This document shows, in pieces, positions 36,688 through 47,874 of a stretch of DNA of 64,000 bases. The number at the start of each line of letters is the position of its first letter. Positions within the stretch are counted from its first letter, which is position 1. The DNA is from Physcomitrium patens (Eukaryota; Streptophyta; Bryopsida; Funariales; Funariaceae): positions 8,946,436-9,010,435 of the forward strand of contig NC_037255.1 in NCBI RefSeq assembly GCF_000002425.4. The letters run 5' to 3'. The notes below the pieces were generated by a model that saw nothing but the letters and a program-made list of their open reading frames with translations, was not told the origin of the DNA and made no database searches. Position numbers and translations under genes: made by a program.

Positions 36688-38024
36688 TGTCGTGTTGTAA
36701 CACGAGTATACAGTGAAAATAAAAAGAAAGGGGAATTTTATTAATATTTAGTTACCTCGAATATAGGGAGCATCGACCAACTCCAGTACAAATACTGAGT
36801 GGTCAAGTTCAGTCACTCCGTTACAGTCAGCAGGGGCATACTGAAATGCTCCATTCGATTCCAATAACGGGAGTCAGCACGAAGAGAAGGACCAATTCAC
36901 ACGACGGGTTCGAGGAGCCAATTGGATCCAATTTCGATAATCCAATCCGGGTCCTCTTATCCAATATGAGACCTGAATTGGCCGGTCAACCCAATGCAGT
37001 CTAATTGCGAGAAATCCAGGTCTTACTATAGATCTTAGCCAATCTGATGCGAGGACCAATTTGACCCAATTACGGGAACATCCAGGTTACTATGGGCATC
37101 TTTCCCAATATAGGACCTGAATTGGTCGGGCGACTCAATGTGGTCCCGATTATGGGGTTCGATTCTGTTTCAGGCTGTCCTGTTCTCTGTGCCGTTTCAG
37201 GGAATGTTGTTTTCGGTCAATGGATTTCTTAAAGGTAAAATCCGAGGAGAAAGCTTGATGGCGAGAGCCAATTTTGGATCCAAGCTTGACGGTGGGAGCC
37301 AATTCCGGATCTAAGACGGAAGATTGAAGAAATTTAGAGGATAAAGTTAGGGGGGGATATAGTTTTGAAAGGGGAGGTTTTTTTTTCGGGAGAAATCGGG
37401 GGAAGAGTGAGTTTTCAAGCTTTTGCAAGGTTACTAGTTCGGTTTTTCATTGGAGGTTTTTGGAAGATCAAGGGAATTAGAGAGAGGAGCTTCATGCTTC
37501 GGGTCGGGGAAGGAAAGACATAGAATTTGGATTTTTCTTCTTCGTAGAGTTTTGGGAAGACTAAGCAATCGCTGCTGAAGTCAGTGTTGTAATGGTTAAT
37601 CGGGATTTTTAAATGAAGTGGGTTTGAATACTCTTGACTGTTTTGTAAAATCGAGTTACGTCTGTGATTGAAGGATTAAAGGGGTGTCTATAGGATTGAG
37701 TATGCGGAGTGAATGAAATTTATTGGATTAATCTAACAGCAGAGTCAGTGGATACAAGATCGTAAGTACAAAGGGGTATTGAAGATTAACAGCTTGGGTT
37801 GTTTGGAGTTCTCTGTAACGTCTAGAGACCTATCGGCTAGGACAAAAAAACGACTTCGACAAGCAGTCGAAGGGCATCAATAAAGATTTACGGTGTATTC
37901 TTGCAGTCGTTTATATTCCAGTAGTAAAAGTTGATAGACTGCTTGACTATCGGTGGATCTTCATACTACCTTCTACAGCTAGACGCCCGGCGCGTTCTCG
38001 AGCAGGAAAGCACGTAATACGACA
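36688..38024 (+). repeat. element C 3' LTR
   Basis: 1337 bp, preceded by polypurine tract CAGAGGGGGTGGA; ends ACGACA followed by the CCGT duplication. Confidence 0.9.
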
Positions 38025-38028
38025 CCGT

Positions 38029-38818
38029 AAACCATCGACTAGAATATGGCGCAAATGAAGGTTTCAATATTTTCATCTTTATCTTTTCTTTCAATAGTTC
38101 CATCAATTAAGATAAATGTGCCCTCGGTACTGGAATCGGTCTTAGATTCCAAGGTACATGCGGTACAGTGAAGATAACCATAGGTGTTATAATATTTGGA
38201 TCCACACACCCAATTTCATGAGATTTTAAGTTAAACGATCTACCTTGTTTAGCCCACATCTTTTTAAAGCAAGTAATTTCCTCCGGCAATAAAGAACCAT
38301 CAGAACCAATCTTCAATTCTTCAAAAGTCTCTTCAGTAAATTGATGTCTAATACTCATTGGATCTCTTAAACTTGCTTCTTTTGATGCTTCTCTCATTTG
38401 TTCTTTAGAATCCTCTCGTAACGGTCCGACAACAGGCTTTACCTTCTTATCAGCCGTTTTATATCTCGTCTCTACTGTGACTTCTGGTGCTTGAAAAGAT
38501 TCAAGCATGGTATAAACCTCTCTCCAATGAATGTCAACAATCTTATCATTATCTCCTAACCCAATAGATGTAATCAATTCCAATGAATCTTCCAGTCCAT
38601 TTTCTTCATAAACACCTAAAATCCTCTCATCATGTTGCAATGCACCTATCTTGCATAATTGTCCTTCAATATTTTATAATATTTTTCTTTCTTTTCTTTT
38701 AAAATCATCAACTTTCTTATACATAATATTTCCATTCTCCAATATACCAATAAAACTCGCATCAAAGGCACCTTCATCTCGCGAGAGTACCTCCTCTTTT
38801 GTACCTCCATAATCTCAC
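38029..38818 (-). pseudogene. element D RT start and protease-RT linker
   Basis: D resumes here. The frame 38107-38640 holds ILGVYEENGLEDSLELITSIG and runs into the RT opening FTVPHVPWNLRPIPVPRAHL. Near-identical to the matching part of C (33329-33870). Confidence 0.75.
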
Positions 38819-38819
38819 T

Positions 38820-39300
38820 TTACAGTGGTACCTCCCCAAAATCCTTAAATCCTTCAACAATCTTTGGCAATGGTTTCTCCCTCAACTTATCTCGATTCCG
38901 TTCATGGTTAGGAGGTACTCTTAGAAATTGTACAGCTTTCCTCCCATCTTCACTCCGTACCCTTGCATAAGCAGAACCATCGTCAATTACTTTTGTTTCC
39001 ATCGGTGTTGCCGTGATATTAGGTTGTCCTAAAATCAACGGATAAGACGTTGTATCTTGAACAAAGAAATGTTACTCCGTCGCAACATCCCCAATCCGAA
39101 TTTTGACATCTGGACAAGTTCCATATAATTCGCCCTTTGTGTTATTAGCTGCTCGTATTGCCCTTCCATGTTTCATATCAATTGGCCATTTTTGCTTCTT
39201 ATAAAGATCTTTAGACATGAGATTTATTTCAGAACCATGGTCCACCAAAGCAACTATTGATTCATCTATATCTCCTACCTTCACCAATACCTTAGTAGTT
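38820..39300 (-). pseudogene. element D protease
   Basis: Active-site block IVALVDHGSEINLMSKDLYK near 39250-39195 and closing block LILGQP near 39035, as in A and C. Confidence 0.75.
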
Positions 39301-41192
39301 GCCCTTGCCCAATGCTTTCGAGTATAATGGCTCAAAGTTTCCATTTCCTTGTCACTAGAATCTTCAAAACGTACTCGCTGATTATACCCATTCTTTTCAT
39401 TTGTTGGTTGCTTATAACCAATATCAACCTCTTCTTCATCTCTACATATTCTTGCATCAATAGCATGACTCATTCCAGTTTCACCCATTAATTGCCTCTT
39501 TCGCTTAAGGTAGTCAATGATAACATCATGAAACTCCTTCTTTGCAATTCCCAAGACTTCTTTCAATGTGAATTCCACCTTAGCGTTTAATATACGTTCT
39601 TCCAACACCCCTTTCAAATTTGTTGCCGCTTCAATATCAGAAAGTAGCTTATAAGCAATTGATTTGCCCTTATCTTTTGTCTCCGTTGTTTTTTCTCCCA
39701 ATGATGTTGAGGTATACTTTACAGGCAATTCTTGTGAAGCTGCCTCCCGAGCCTTGTCTCCTCGAGTTTGCCTCTTAAAAGAATTTCCTTCTCTAGTATC
39801 ATCAAAATTTCCTCATCTCTTTTCTTCCATCAAAGCTTCATGTTGGCTCTTAGCAATATATGCATGAACTGAAAGAGACTCAACAGGATCCTCCCAACCT
39901 GTTCTACCTCGTATTGTAGCTGCAGTTCTCAATAACGCTTCTCGAGGTAATTTCCCTTCTTGCATTGTAGAAACGGCAGAAGCCCAAAACTCACTAGTTT
40001 CCGTACTTCCACCAATTTCATCATCTACTCTAGCACCATAACTTGCACTTTCTTGTGCTACTATTTCATGCTCTTTTAAGTAATCTTGAACCAATGCTCT
40101 CATTCCTCCCTTGCCAAAATTGGTTTGAAGAAGATCCTCTCTATTTTTCAATGCTATCTTCCCATCTTTCCAGTAAATAATTCCCTGCCGTATCATATTA
40201 TTAAATTCATTGCAATCTTTTCTAGTGTGTGAAGCATCATCACACCAAATGCATCTTTGTACATATCCTTGTTTTGAAACATTCTTCGAATTGTTTATAG
40301 AAGTATTCTCTTCAAGTCTTGCCAATTTGATTTGAAGATCTCGCATTCCTCGTATAATTTCTTCCATACCCATATCTGCTTTCTTTGACAAGGATGTCGA
40401 AGGTTGAACTGTAGGCATTGTCGGTGGTGTTGTACGTACTGGAGCTTTGGGTGCTTGTACTATTTTCGGAATATTGCTCCTATCCTTCCTCCTTTCTTTT
40501 TTTGTAAGCAACTCCACCACATCTTCAATGTTCTTCCACTTCGTTGTCAATCCTTCATCTTCTTCTTTGTCTTCAAGAAGGGGTTCTAATTTCTCTTGCA
40601 ATTCGCCATCAGCAGCTTGAAGAAATAGATCAACTTTGTTCGGCTCCAATGTCAATTTTTCTACCTTCGATAATTGAGAGTACTGCCTCTCAAATTCCCT
40701 TAGTAGCTCTGTTGCTTGCAAATTCTTATTGGGCCATTCAATCCATCCCAGAAACAGCTTCTTAGTAACGCAATCAGCATCTTCCAAGAAATATTCGTCT
40801 TTCAATGCATGTGAAAAATCCTCCCATGAATTCCCACAACGATCCGTAATCGATGTAATGTGGTCCCTTATCTCCGGTATCCTTGCAAGTCCAAATAGTG
40901 CAACCATTTTCTTCTCAGAAACCCGATTTAATTCCATTTCACGAACATAACATCTTAAATACCTTGAAATATTCCTCCCATCAAATTGATCAATTTTATT
41001 GACCACTGCTTGCAATGCTTTGGTTGCCAAAGCTTCCTTTCGATCATTGCTTTGCTGTTGCTGCATTGACAATGAGAAGGCTTGAAACAAACTAGTAATT
41101 GACGGATCCATGTGCATACCTTGTCCTTTAGAAGACTCCCCACCAAATACTCCTGCCAAAAATCCTTCCAAATATTTATTTTCGTTGTCCAT
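39301..41192 (-). pseudogene. element D gag
   Basis: The most intact gag of the family: 40 to 460 residues read from MDNENKYLEGFLAGVF through MDPSITSLFQAFSLSMQQQQ, FDGRNISRYLRCYVREMELN and the knuckle CIWCDDASHTRKDC (near 40245). The second half matches C nearly base for base. The continuation toward protease holds TSLGEKTTETKDKGKSIAYK. Confidence 0.85.
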
Positions 41193-41263
41193 AAAATAAA
41201 GATAAAATCAACCGAAATCCAATACCTTCCACCTCAAGCTTTCACATGGGGTTCACCACTTTT

Positions 41264-42587
41264 TGTCGTATTACGTGCTTTTCTGCTCGAGAACGCACCG
41301 GGCGTCTGGGTGTAGAAGGTAGTATGGAGATTCGTCGATAGTCAAGCAGTCTATCCGTTTTTGACTGCTGGAATATAAACGACTGCAACAATGTACCATA
41401 AATCTATACGGATGCTCTTCGACTGCTTGTCGAAGTCCTTTTTGCCCCAGCCGGTAGGTCTCTAAACGTTACAGAGAACCCAGAACAACCCAAATTGTTA
41501 ATCTTCAATACCGCTTTGTACTTACGATCTTGTATCCACTGACTGTCTTGTTAGATTAACCCAATAAATTTCATTCACTCCACATACTCAATCCTATAGA
41601 CGCCCTTTTAATCCTTCAATCACAAACGTAACTCGATTTTACAAAACTGTCAAGAGTATTCAAACCCACTTCATTAAAAATCCCGATTGACCATTACAAT
41701 ATTGACTTCAGCAGCGATTGCCTCAGCCTTCCCAAAACTCTACGAAGAAGAAAAATCCAAATTCTTTGTCTTTCCTTCCGTGACCCGAAGCATGAAGCTC
41801 CTCTCTCTAATCCCTTTGATCTTCAAAAACCTTCAATGAAAATCGAACTAGTAACCTTACAAAAGCTTGAAAAGTTACTCCCCTTGATTCCCAGAGAAAA
41901 AAAAAAAACTCCCTCTTCAAAACTATATCTCTCCTAACCTTATCCTGTGAATTTCTTCAATCTTTCGTCTTAGATCCGGATTTGGCTCCCACCGTCTAGC
42001 TTGGATCCGAAATTGGCTCTCGCCGTCAGAGCTTTCTCCTCCGTTTTTACCTTTAAGAGATCCATTTACCGAAAACAACGTTCCCTGAAACGGCACAGAG
42101 AACAGGACAGCCTGAAACAGAATCGAACCCCGTAATCGGGACCACATTGAGTCGCCCGACCAATTCAGGTCTCATATTGGATAAGAGTCCAGTACTAACC
42201 TGGATGTTCCCGTAATTGGGTCAAATTGGTCCTCGCGTCGGATTGGCTAAGACCCGTAGTAAGACTTGGATTTCCCATAATTGGGTTGACCGGCGAATTC
42301 AGGTCTCATATTAGATAAGAGGACCCGGATTGGATTCTCGAAATTGGATCCAATTGGCTCTTCGAACCCGTCGTGTGAATTGGTCCTTCTCTTCCTGCTG
42401 ACTCCCGTTATTGGAATCAAATGGAGCATTTCAGTATGCCCTAGCTGATTGTAACGGAGTGACTGAACCTGACCACTCAGTATTTGCACTGGAGTTGGTC
42501 GATGCTCCCAATATTCAAGGTAACTGAATATTAATTAAATTCCCCTTTCTTTTTATTTTCACTGTATACTCGTGTTACAACACAAGA
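41264..42587 (-). repeat. element D 5' LTR
   Basis: Begins TGTCGTATTACGTGC; its outer end (CACAAGA at 42581-42587) is a diverged form of CACGACA. Next to it on the left lies the primer-binding site as GGTTCACCA. Confidence 0.85.
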
Positions 42588-43098
42588 GCGCCCTCACAGC
42601 TTTCAGCACACAATTACCCTCATTCCAATCATTAGAATTCTTAACACAGAACTGCCATTCACATTACGATGTTTTATACAAACACAGACTCATTCTCTCT
42701 GCTGAACTACAATTAGATTTCAGCATTCAATCTTTCTTCTTTTCAAATAATACCAATCACATTTCCATTCCATAATTCACTTCAAAATATTCAGAAACTC
42801 TCAATCCTCTTATTCAAAGAAAATAACAAACAAAAGAAAAGAGGTAGCACCAAGCTTACCTCAGCTCACAACTATCACAGCGATGGCCCTTGGCTCATGA
42901 CTATCACAGTCTAGCACCTTAATTAACTTCTACAATTCCTATATATTTTCTCTCGATCTTCTAGATTCTAACCGTAATTCTCTAATTAACCGCTTTCAAG
43001 AACTAAATCACTCATCTGTCCTCCAAAATTTCCTATTATATGGACTATTAATATATTTTATCAATATCTTTCAAAAATGAATTAATATCTATTCTACA

Positions 43099-43580
43099 GT
43101 GATCTTGTTGAATCCTCTATAATCCATATACATTCACATAGATCCGTCTTTCTTCTTCACAAATAAGATAAGAGCCTCGATTGGAGATTTAGAATGGCGT
43201 ATGAAGCTCTTTGCCAAATTTTCATCAATGTACTCCTTTAATGCAGCCAATTCATTCTGTGATAAGCTATAGATTGGTCCGAATGGTGGTTGAGTTCCTT
43301 CTTGCATATCAACTGAACAATCATAAGGTTGATGCTCGGGGAGAATTTTTACATTCTTCTTTTCAAAAAGATCTTGGAATTCTTGATATTACTTAGGAAT
43401 ACCACTGAATGTTGTTTCACCATTAGAAATGGGTGTAGTATATGTAGCAAAAGATGATCCTTCTTCTGTAGCATGCATGACAGCTTTTGTACCTACTAGT
43501 AAAGGTTTGGGCATACTGGACTTATATACTTCTACTTTGTTAATGCGATCTTGGATTATACTATGATGAAAGTTAAGGTT
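43099..43580 (-). pseudogene. element F reverse transcriptase, N-terminal part
   Basis: Continues F's RT from across the nest, starting with GTGAT. The sequence parallels 49760-50060 of element H, where the same region reads as RT blocks (FVKKKD, LDYQGFKKI). Fragmented reading. Confidence 0.7.
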
Positions 43581-43589
43581 ACGAGAAAT

Positions 43590-43976
43590 CTAATCTATTT
43601 GAGGGTTATATTTTTTTAGCCATGATAATCCTAAAATAACCAAATTAAAGGAAGATTTTATTATATTAAATACTATTACACTGTTATGATCTTTAATTGC
43701 TATATCTAAAGGAATAGTTTCATATATAACATTTCCAGAAGACAACGAATGACCATCTATGACTTCTACATGTACGGATTTAACTATCTTTACTAAAGGT
43801 ATTTTTTGATTTTTGGTAAAATCTTCGTCTATGAAACATGCTGAGGCTCCTGAATCTAAGAAGGCAAAGACTTTGTCATTATTAGGACATAAATATACTT
43901 CTATTATAAAACAAGGTGAGGGATCTGAGGAGAGGATAAGATCTTTACTAGGTGTTGTACATGATTCCCTCCGCAT
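43590..43976 (-). pseudogene. element F protease
   Basis: VFAFLDSGASACFIDEDF is the retropepsin active-site block, and NLVILGLSWLKKYNP the closing block about 95 residues later, which is the chromovirus 'LGMPWL-HNP' motif. Confidence 0.85.
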
Positions 43977-43990
43977 GGTCCCTATTATAG

Positions 43991-45052
43991 CTAGAGAAAC
44001 TTGTTCTCCGACACATTATCTTCTTTGGTAATTGAGCTTCTCATTTTGTAATTTTGTTGCTTCTTTGGACAATATTGAGTAGTTTGCTTAGCTTCTCCAC
44101 AATATAAACACAATCCGTCTTGGTGACGTTGAGTCTTTTCTTGCTTTTTGAGAGATTTTAAATGTATCATATCAATTTGCATTGATTCTGGCTTTGACGA
44201 ATACGTTTCAAAAAACTTGGGAGCTATTGCCATTACTTGATTTGTTCTTCTCCAACCAAATCTTTATTCTTGACGCCTTTCAAATAAATGATTGTCGTAT
44301 GTAATGGCTTGAGTAATAAATTGTTCTAAAGATTCTACTTTTGGCATTGTTAATAACAAATCTTTGACGCTATCCTTCAATTCATATCAAAATTGGTTGA
44401 TAAGTGCTTTGTCATTCCAGTCCACATGTCAAGCAAGATTTTGGAATTCGGCAGCATATGTAGTGGCTAATCGTGATCCTTGCCATAAGGATAAAAACTT
44501 AATCTCTGCTACTTGTTCTCGATCACTTTTTCCAAATGTGGCTATAAATACTTCTAGGAATGAAATCAAATCATAAAGGAGTCGTGAATCTTTTTCCATT
44601 AAAAGTACAAACTAAGAGAGAACACATCTTGATAGTTATGCATCTATAAATTTGACTTAGATAAATCCATCAAGATATTGAAAATGATGCAACTTTAGAT
44701 AGAGCTTGACTTGTTGCAAAAATCTTTGAAATTTTGATCTTGTTCCATCAAACTTCTCAAGCATACTAATCCTTGTCCCTGTCATACTTGTAGAAACAAA
44801 ACTCTATGGATTTGGTTATGACGTTGATCTACTTGCTTCTTTCAACTGCACAACTTCTTGCTGCATACTCTGAACTTCTTCCATAGGTGTAGGCATAGTA
44901 CTTTTATAATTCACGTTGAAAATATGTGGGATTTTTACTCTTAGAGTGTTGACAAGCTCATGAAGATCTGCTATAGTTACAAATCTATTCTCACTTCCAC
45001 TAAGAGTAGCATCCATAATCTTTCCTTCCATAGACAACTCAAACAAATTCAA
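43991..45052 (-). pseudogene. element F gag
   Basis: The zinc knuckle CLYCGEAKQTTQYCPKK lies near 44110-44060. The 44240-44600 stretch is the capsid part on the minus strand and 44816-45052 the N-terminal part (MNLFELSMEGKIMDATLSGS). Interrupted at several points. Confidence 0.75.
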
Positions 45053-45266
45053 AAGTTAAATTAGAGGAGGATAATCTGCAATCTCTAAAAACAAATCCTA
45101 CAAAGAGGAGTAATCTACTCTCTTTAAGAAAAAGATCATTGTTAGAAAACAAGATTTTTCATTTAAAGATGGATAGTCCGCAACCTTCAAAATACAATAA
45201 TAGAAGTGGAGTAATCACTCACTTCTAGAACAAGACAGAAATAATATATTAGCACTCTTGTCAAAC

Positions 45267-45772
45267 TGTCAAGGACATGAATCTCAAAGAAAGAGAATTC
45301 TCAATACACTCTTCTATTACTGAAGAGAACTAGAATGGCTATTGCCAAAAACAAGAAGACTAGAAAGTCTTGAAATAAGACTAAGATTAAAAAGATATTG
45401 ACAAGAATGAAGAAGGTTTCATTCTTGCCTCTATATATACTATCTAACTAAGAGCCACATGGTAATGTCTTATAGGACCTCCAATATGTATTGACTTTGC
45501 TAGCCACATGTCTTATCCTGCAAGGCAAGTTATCTATGTATGCGCCACGTAGTTGGCTTGTTCTACAAGCTACTATATAGAGATAACTTGTTCCACAAGC
45601 TACCAATAGATGGTTAGCTTTTTGGCCAATTTTCTAACCTACAAACTTATTTTAAGTCAAAACCGCATATATGAAGCTTTTCTATAAGACTTTATGAAAT
45701 TATTCTATATTAACATACTTCTACTTAATCATATAAGTAACTATTGAGGTAAATGTATATGTCCATGATACA
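45267..45772 (-). repeat. element F 5' LTR
   Basis: 506 bp, TGTCAAGG to GATACA in plus view; pairs with 10222-10739. Confidence 0.85.
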
Positions 45773-46607
45773 AAACCATGCACCCATGGCAACTTTAGGA
45801 TTCTTTTATGAATCAAAGAGTTGGATTTGAAAAAAGATTATATAAGGCTTCTTTGAGCATTAATTCATATAATTTGAGTTTGTAATATTTTTGTAAGAGC
45901 TTAACAAAATTAAGATTTTTTTTGATGAATTTGATTTTGTGAAATAATAAAGGATTTAAATTTAAGAAAAATTTATAGATTTGGTATTAGATCTATAGGT
46001 AATTTTTTTTAGATTTGTGATTATAATTATTTTTATTACATATTATAAATTTGAATATGATCAAACAATTAGATTGAAAGATATTAAAGTTCAAGTAGAT
46101 TTGAATCTCAAAAATAAGATTCTAAGGATTAGTGAGGATTTCTAAGGTCTTTAGTAATCTACCATTGGAAATTTGTATACATAAGTAGTAGACTTGATTT
46201 CTAATATACATATTAAATTTAAGAGGTATTTAATAATGGAATTAAGAGATTTTGGCTTAGTGAAATTGGCATTAAGATTGGAAAAAGAGCCTGTCAATAC
46301 TTGAGCGGATTTTATGGTTTATCATGTATTTGGTATGTACAATTTTCTTCAAATTATTTGTACTTTTTGATAATTTAATTTTTACAAGATATACAAATTT
46401 TAAGTCAAAATCAATGATTTAATCATTTTTTATTGAATTTTTAATCTACTATAAGCATATTAAGTATTTTTTTAAAAAAATCTAAGATTTGGTTAAAAAT
46501 TGATTAGGATTGATTTAAAATCTAAGATTTGATTAGAATTTTATTAGGATTTAAGGTTTATCTAAGATTTGATTAGGATTTAAGGTTTATGTAGGATTTA
46601 TCTAGAA
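45773..46607. other. AT-rich DNA with degenerate TTAGGATTT repeats
   Basis: No gene. From about 46470 it carries an irregular tandem of 'TAAGATTTGATTAGGATTTAAGG' type units up to the gap. Confidence 0.6.
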
Positions 46608-46707
46608 NNNNNNNNNNNNNNNNNNNNNNNNNNNNNNNNNNNNNNNNNNNNNNNNNNNNNNNNNNNNNNNNNNNNNNNNNNNNNNNNNNNNNNNNNNNNN
46701 NNNNNNN
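46608..46707. other. assembly gap, 100 N
   Basis: Exactly 100 N, the usual placeholder for a gap of unknown length. Confidence 0.99.
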
Positions 46708-47874
46708 TTAATTTTAAAGAAATAATAAGAAATCTTTAAAAAAAGATAAAAATAAACTTTGAAAGAAATAGTAATAATATTAAAGAAATATTAAAGATAA
46801 AAACTTTAAGAAACAACAAAGAATCCAAAATAAATTATAAAAATAAAACCTTAATATAACCTTAATTAAAATCCTAATTGCATCTTAATCAAATCTTAGG
46901 TCAAATCCTAATGAAATTCTACGTAAATCCTAATGAAATCTTAGTCAATTTTTTAACCAAATCCTAATCTTAATCAAATCTTAGACCAAATCTTAAGCTC
47001 TAACCAAATCTTAGACAAACTCTAAACCAATTCCTAATCAAATTTAGATATTAAATAAAATCTTAATAAATCCTATAGCAAAATGGTATCTCAACAATTA
47101 ATGATCAAACCCAATATATCAATTCAAAATTTGCATACTTTTTAATATCTTATTTAAAAATAATTATAAGAAAGATGAAATTGATTTCACTTACCAATTG
47201 AGAGAAATATAAGATAATCCAATCGGATGTTGGATGGCCTCCTATTCTAACTTGAATGCTGAACTTCCAGTACCAATATTTCCTCCTTGAACTGTTGAAT
47301 TCTTCTCAAATTTCATTCAAATGTTGGAAATTGAGTCTAGTATTGATATCAAAAAAAATTCCACTTCAATCCAATTGAAAAATTACTGAAGATCTTAGAA
47401 ACACTCACTAATTGTTAAACTCCAATTTTTGAGACCTCAACCCATAAAAATCTCTTCTTAAGTTTTTCTCCAAATTTCTTTATCTGATCTACAAAAGAAC
47501 CTTAGAATCATTGTATGTATATGGGTTTGAACCTCAAGATCTGATTTCGTCCTAGATTGACAATTAGTCCTCTTTGGATATCAATTCTTGGCTTCTTGAG
47601 GTAAATTTTGCTAAAACCTACTTTTAAAATTTTCTTATATATATTCAAATTATTTAATTTTTCAATATTTTTTTCTTTATTTATGGTCTTACAAAATAAA
47701 TAGAAGTTCATTTTGTAAAAATGCAACATTAAATTTTTTTTGACTATTATCTATATTTATAAGATAATTTGTTACAATATTTTAAAATAAGGTCTTCTAT
47801 AATATAATGTTTTCTTCTCTCTTTCATGCATTAATTATTACATGAAAACAATATAATCATACTTCAATTTTTAG
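46708..47874. other. AT-rich DNA with the inverted form of the gap repeat
   Basis: 46850-47070 holds many AAATCCTAATCAAATCTTAG-type units, the reverse complement of the repeat left of the gap. The rest is unassigned AT-rich sequence without genes; the open frame at 47508-47729 is not recognised. Confidence 0.6.

Larger units (their letters stand above)
29371..38024 (+). mobile_element. element C: fungal-type Ty3/Gypsy element, innermost
   Basis: Plus-strand element, 8654 bp, inserted into D's RT region in the opposite direction. It has 5' LTR 29371-30706, primer-binding site 30711, gag, protease, linker, RT, RNase H, integrase, acidic tail, polypurine tract and 3' LTR 36688-38024, in standard Ty3/Gypsy order. 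CCGT lies on both outer edges (29367-29370 and 38025-38028), a 4-bp target-site duplication. Internally it is almost identical to D, yet its own LTRs differ by about 5%. It is the most complete element here but broken at roughly seven or eight places. Confidence 0.9.
25536..42587 (-). mobile_element. element D: fungal-type Ty3/Gypsy element
   Basis: Minus-strand element inserted in the solo B LTR, about 8.4 kb once guest C (29371-38024) is set aside. From the right: 5' LTR 41264-42587, primer-binding site near 41258-41242, gag, protease, linker, RT, RNase H, integrase, acidic tail, polypurine tract, 3' LTR 25536-26873. Flanks GCGT (left) and GCGC (right) look like a 4-bp target-site duplication with one change. 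RT (LPQGATNS, FLDDVLIKG) and integrase wording closely resemble a Ty3/Gypsy lineage best known from fungi. It is nearly complete, with a handful of breaks. LTRs differ by about 6% over the part compared. Confidence 0.85.
25250..43098 (-). repeat. element B solo LTR (copy 3), split by element D
   Basis: The LTR lies at 25250-25535 and resumes at 42588-43098, ending ATTCTACA. It is bounded by GTGAT at 25245-25249 and again at 43099-43103, a perfect 5-bp target-site duplication in F, with no B internal DNA between. The uninterrupted order is shown by copies 1 and 2, where 'aatactgcaccctcacagc' is continuous. Confidence 0.85.
10222..45772 (-). mobile_element. element F: Tcn1-like chromovirus, shell of the nest
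   Basis: A minus-strand Ty3/Gypsy element with both LTRs present. Its own parts are split by later insertions occupying 13911-43098. Read from its 5' end (right): LTR, gag, protease, start of RT, then after the nest the rest of RT, RNase H, integrase, chromodomain and 3' LTR. Without the guests it would be about 6.4 kb. The RNase H (motifs EINYE and YTDHKNLEYF), the integrase start (MDFI-DL) and the integrase-linked chromodomain match the Tcn1-like chromovirus style known from fungi and mosses rather than the usual flowering-plant chromoviruses. It is broken with many breaks. The LTR pair differs by roughly 12% over the part compared by eye, making it the oldest datable element here. Confidence 0.85.

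Noticed and set aside
10217-45777. CAAAA as a target-site duplication of element F
   Set aside because: CAAAA occurs on both sides only if the right LTR is trimmed by two bases; the match is ambiguous in A-rich DNA.
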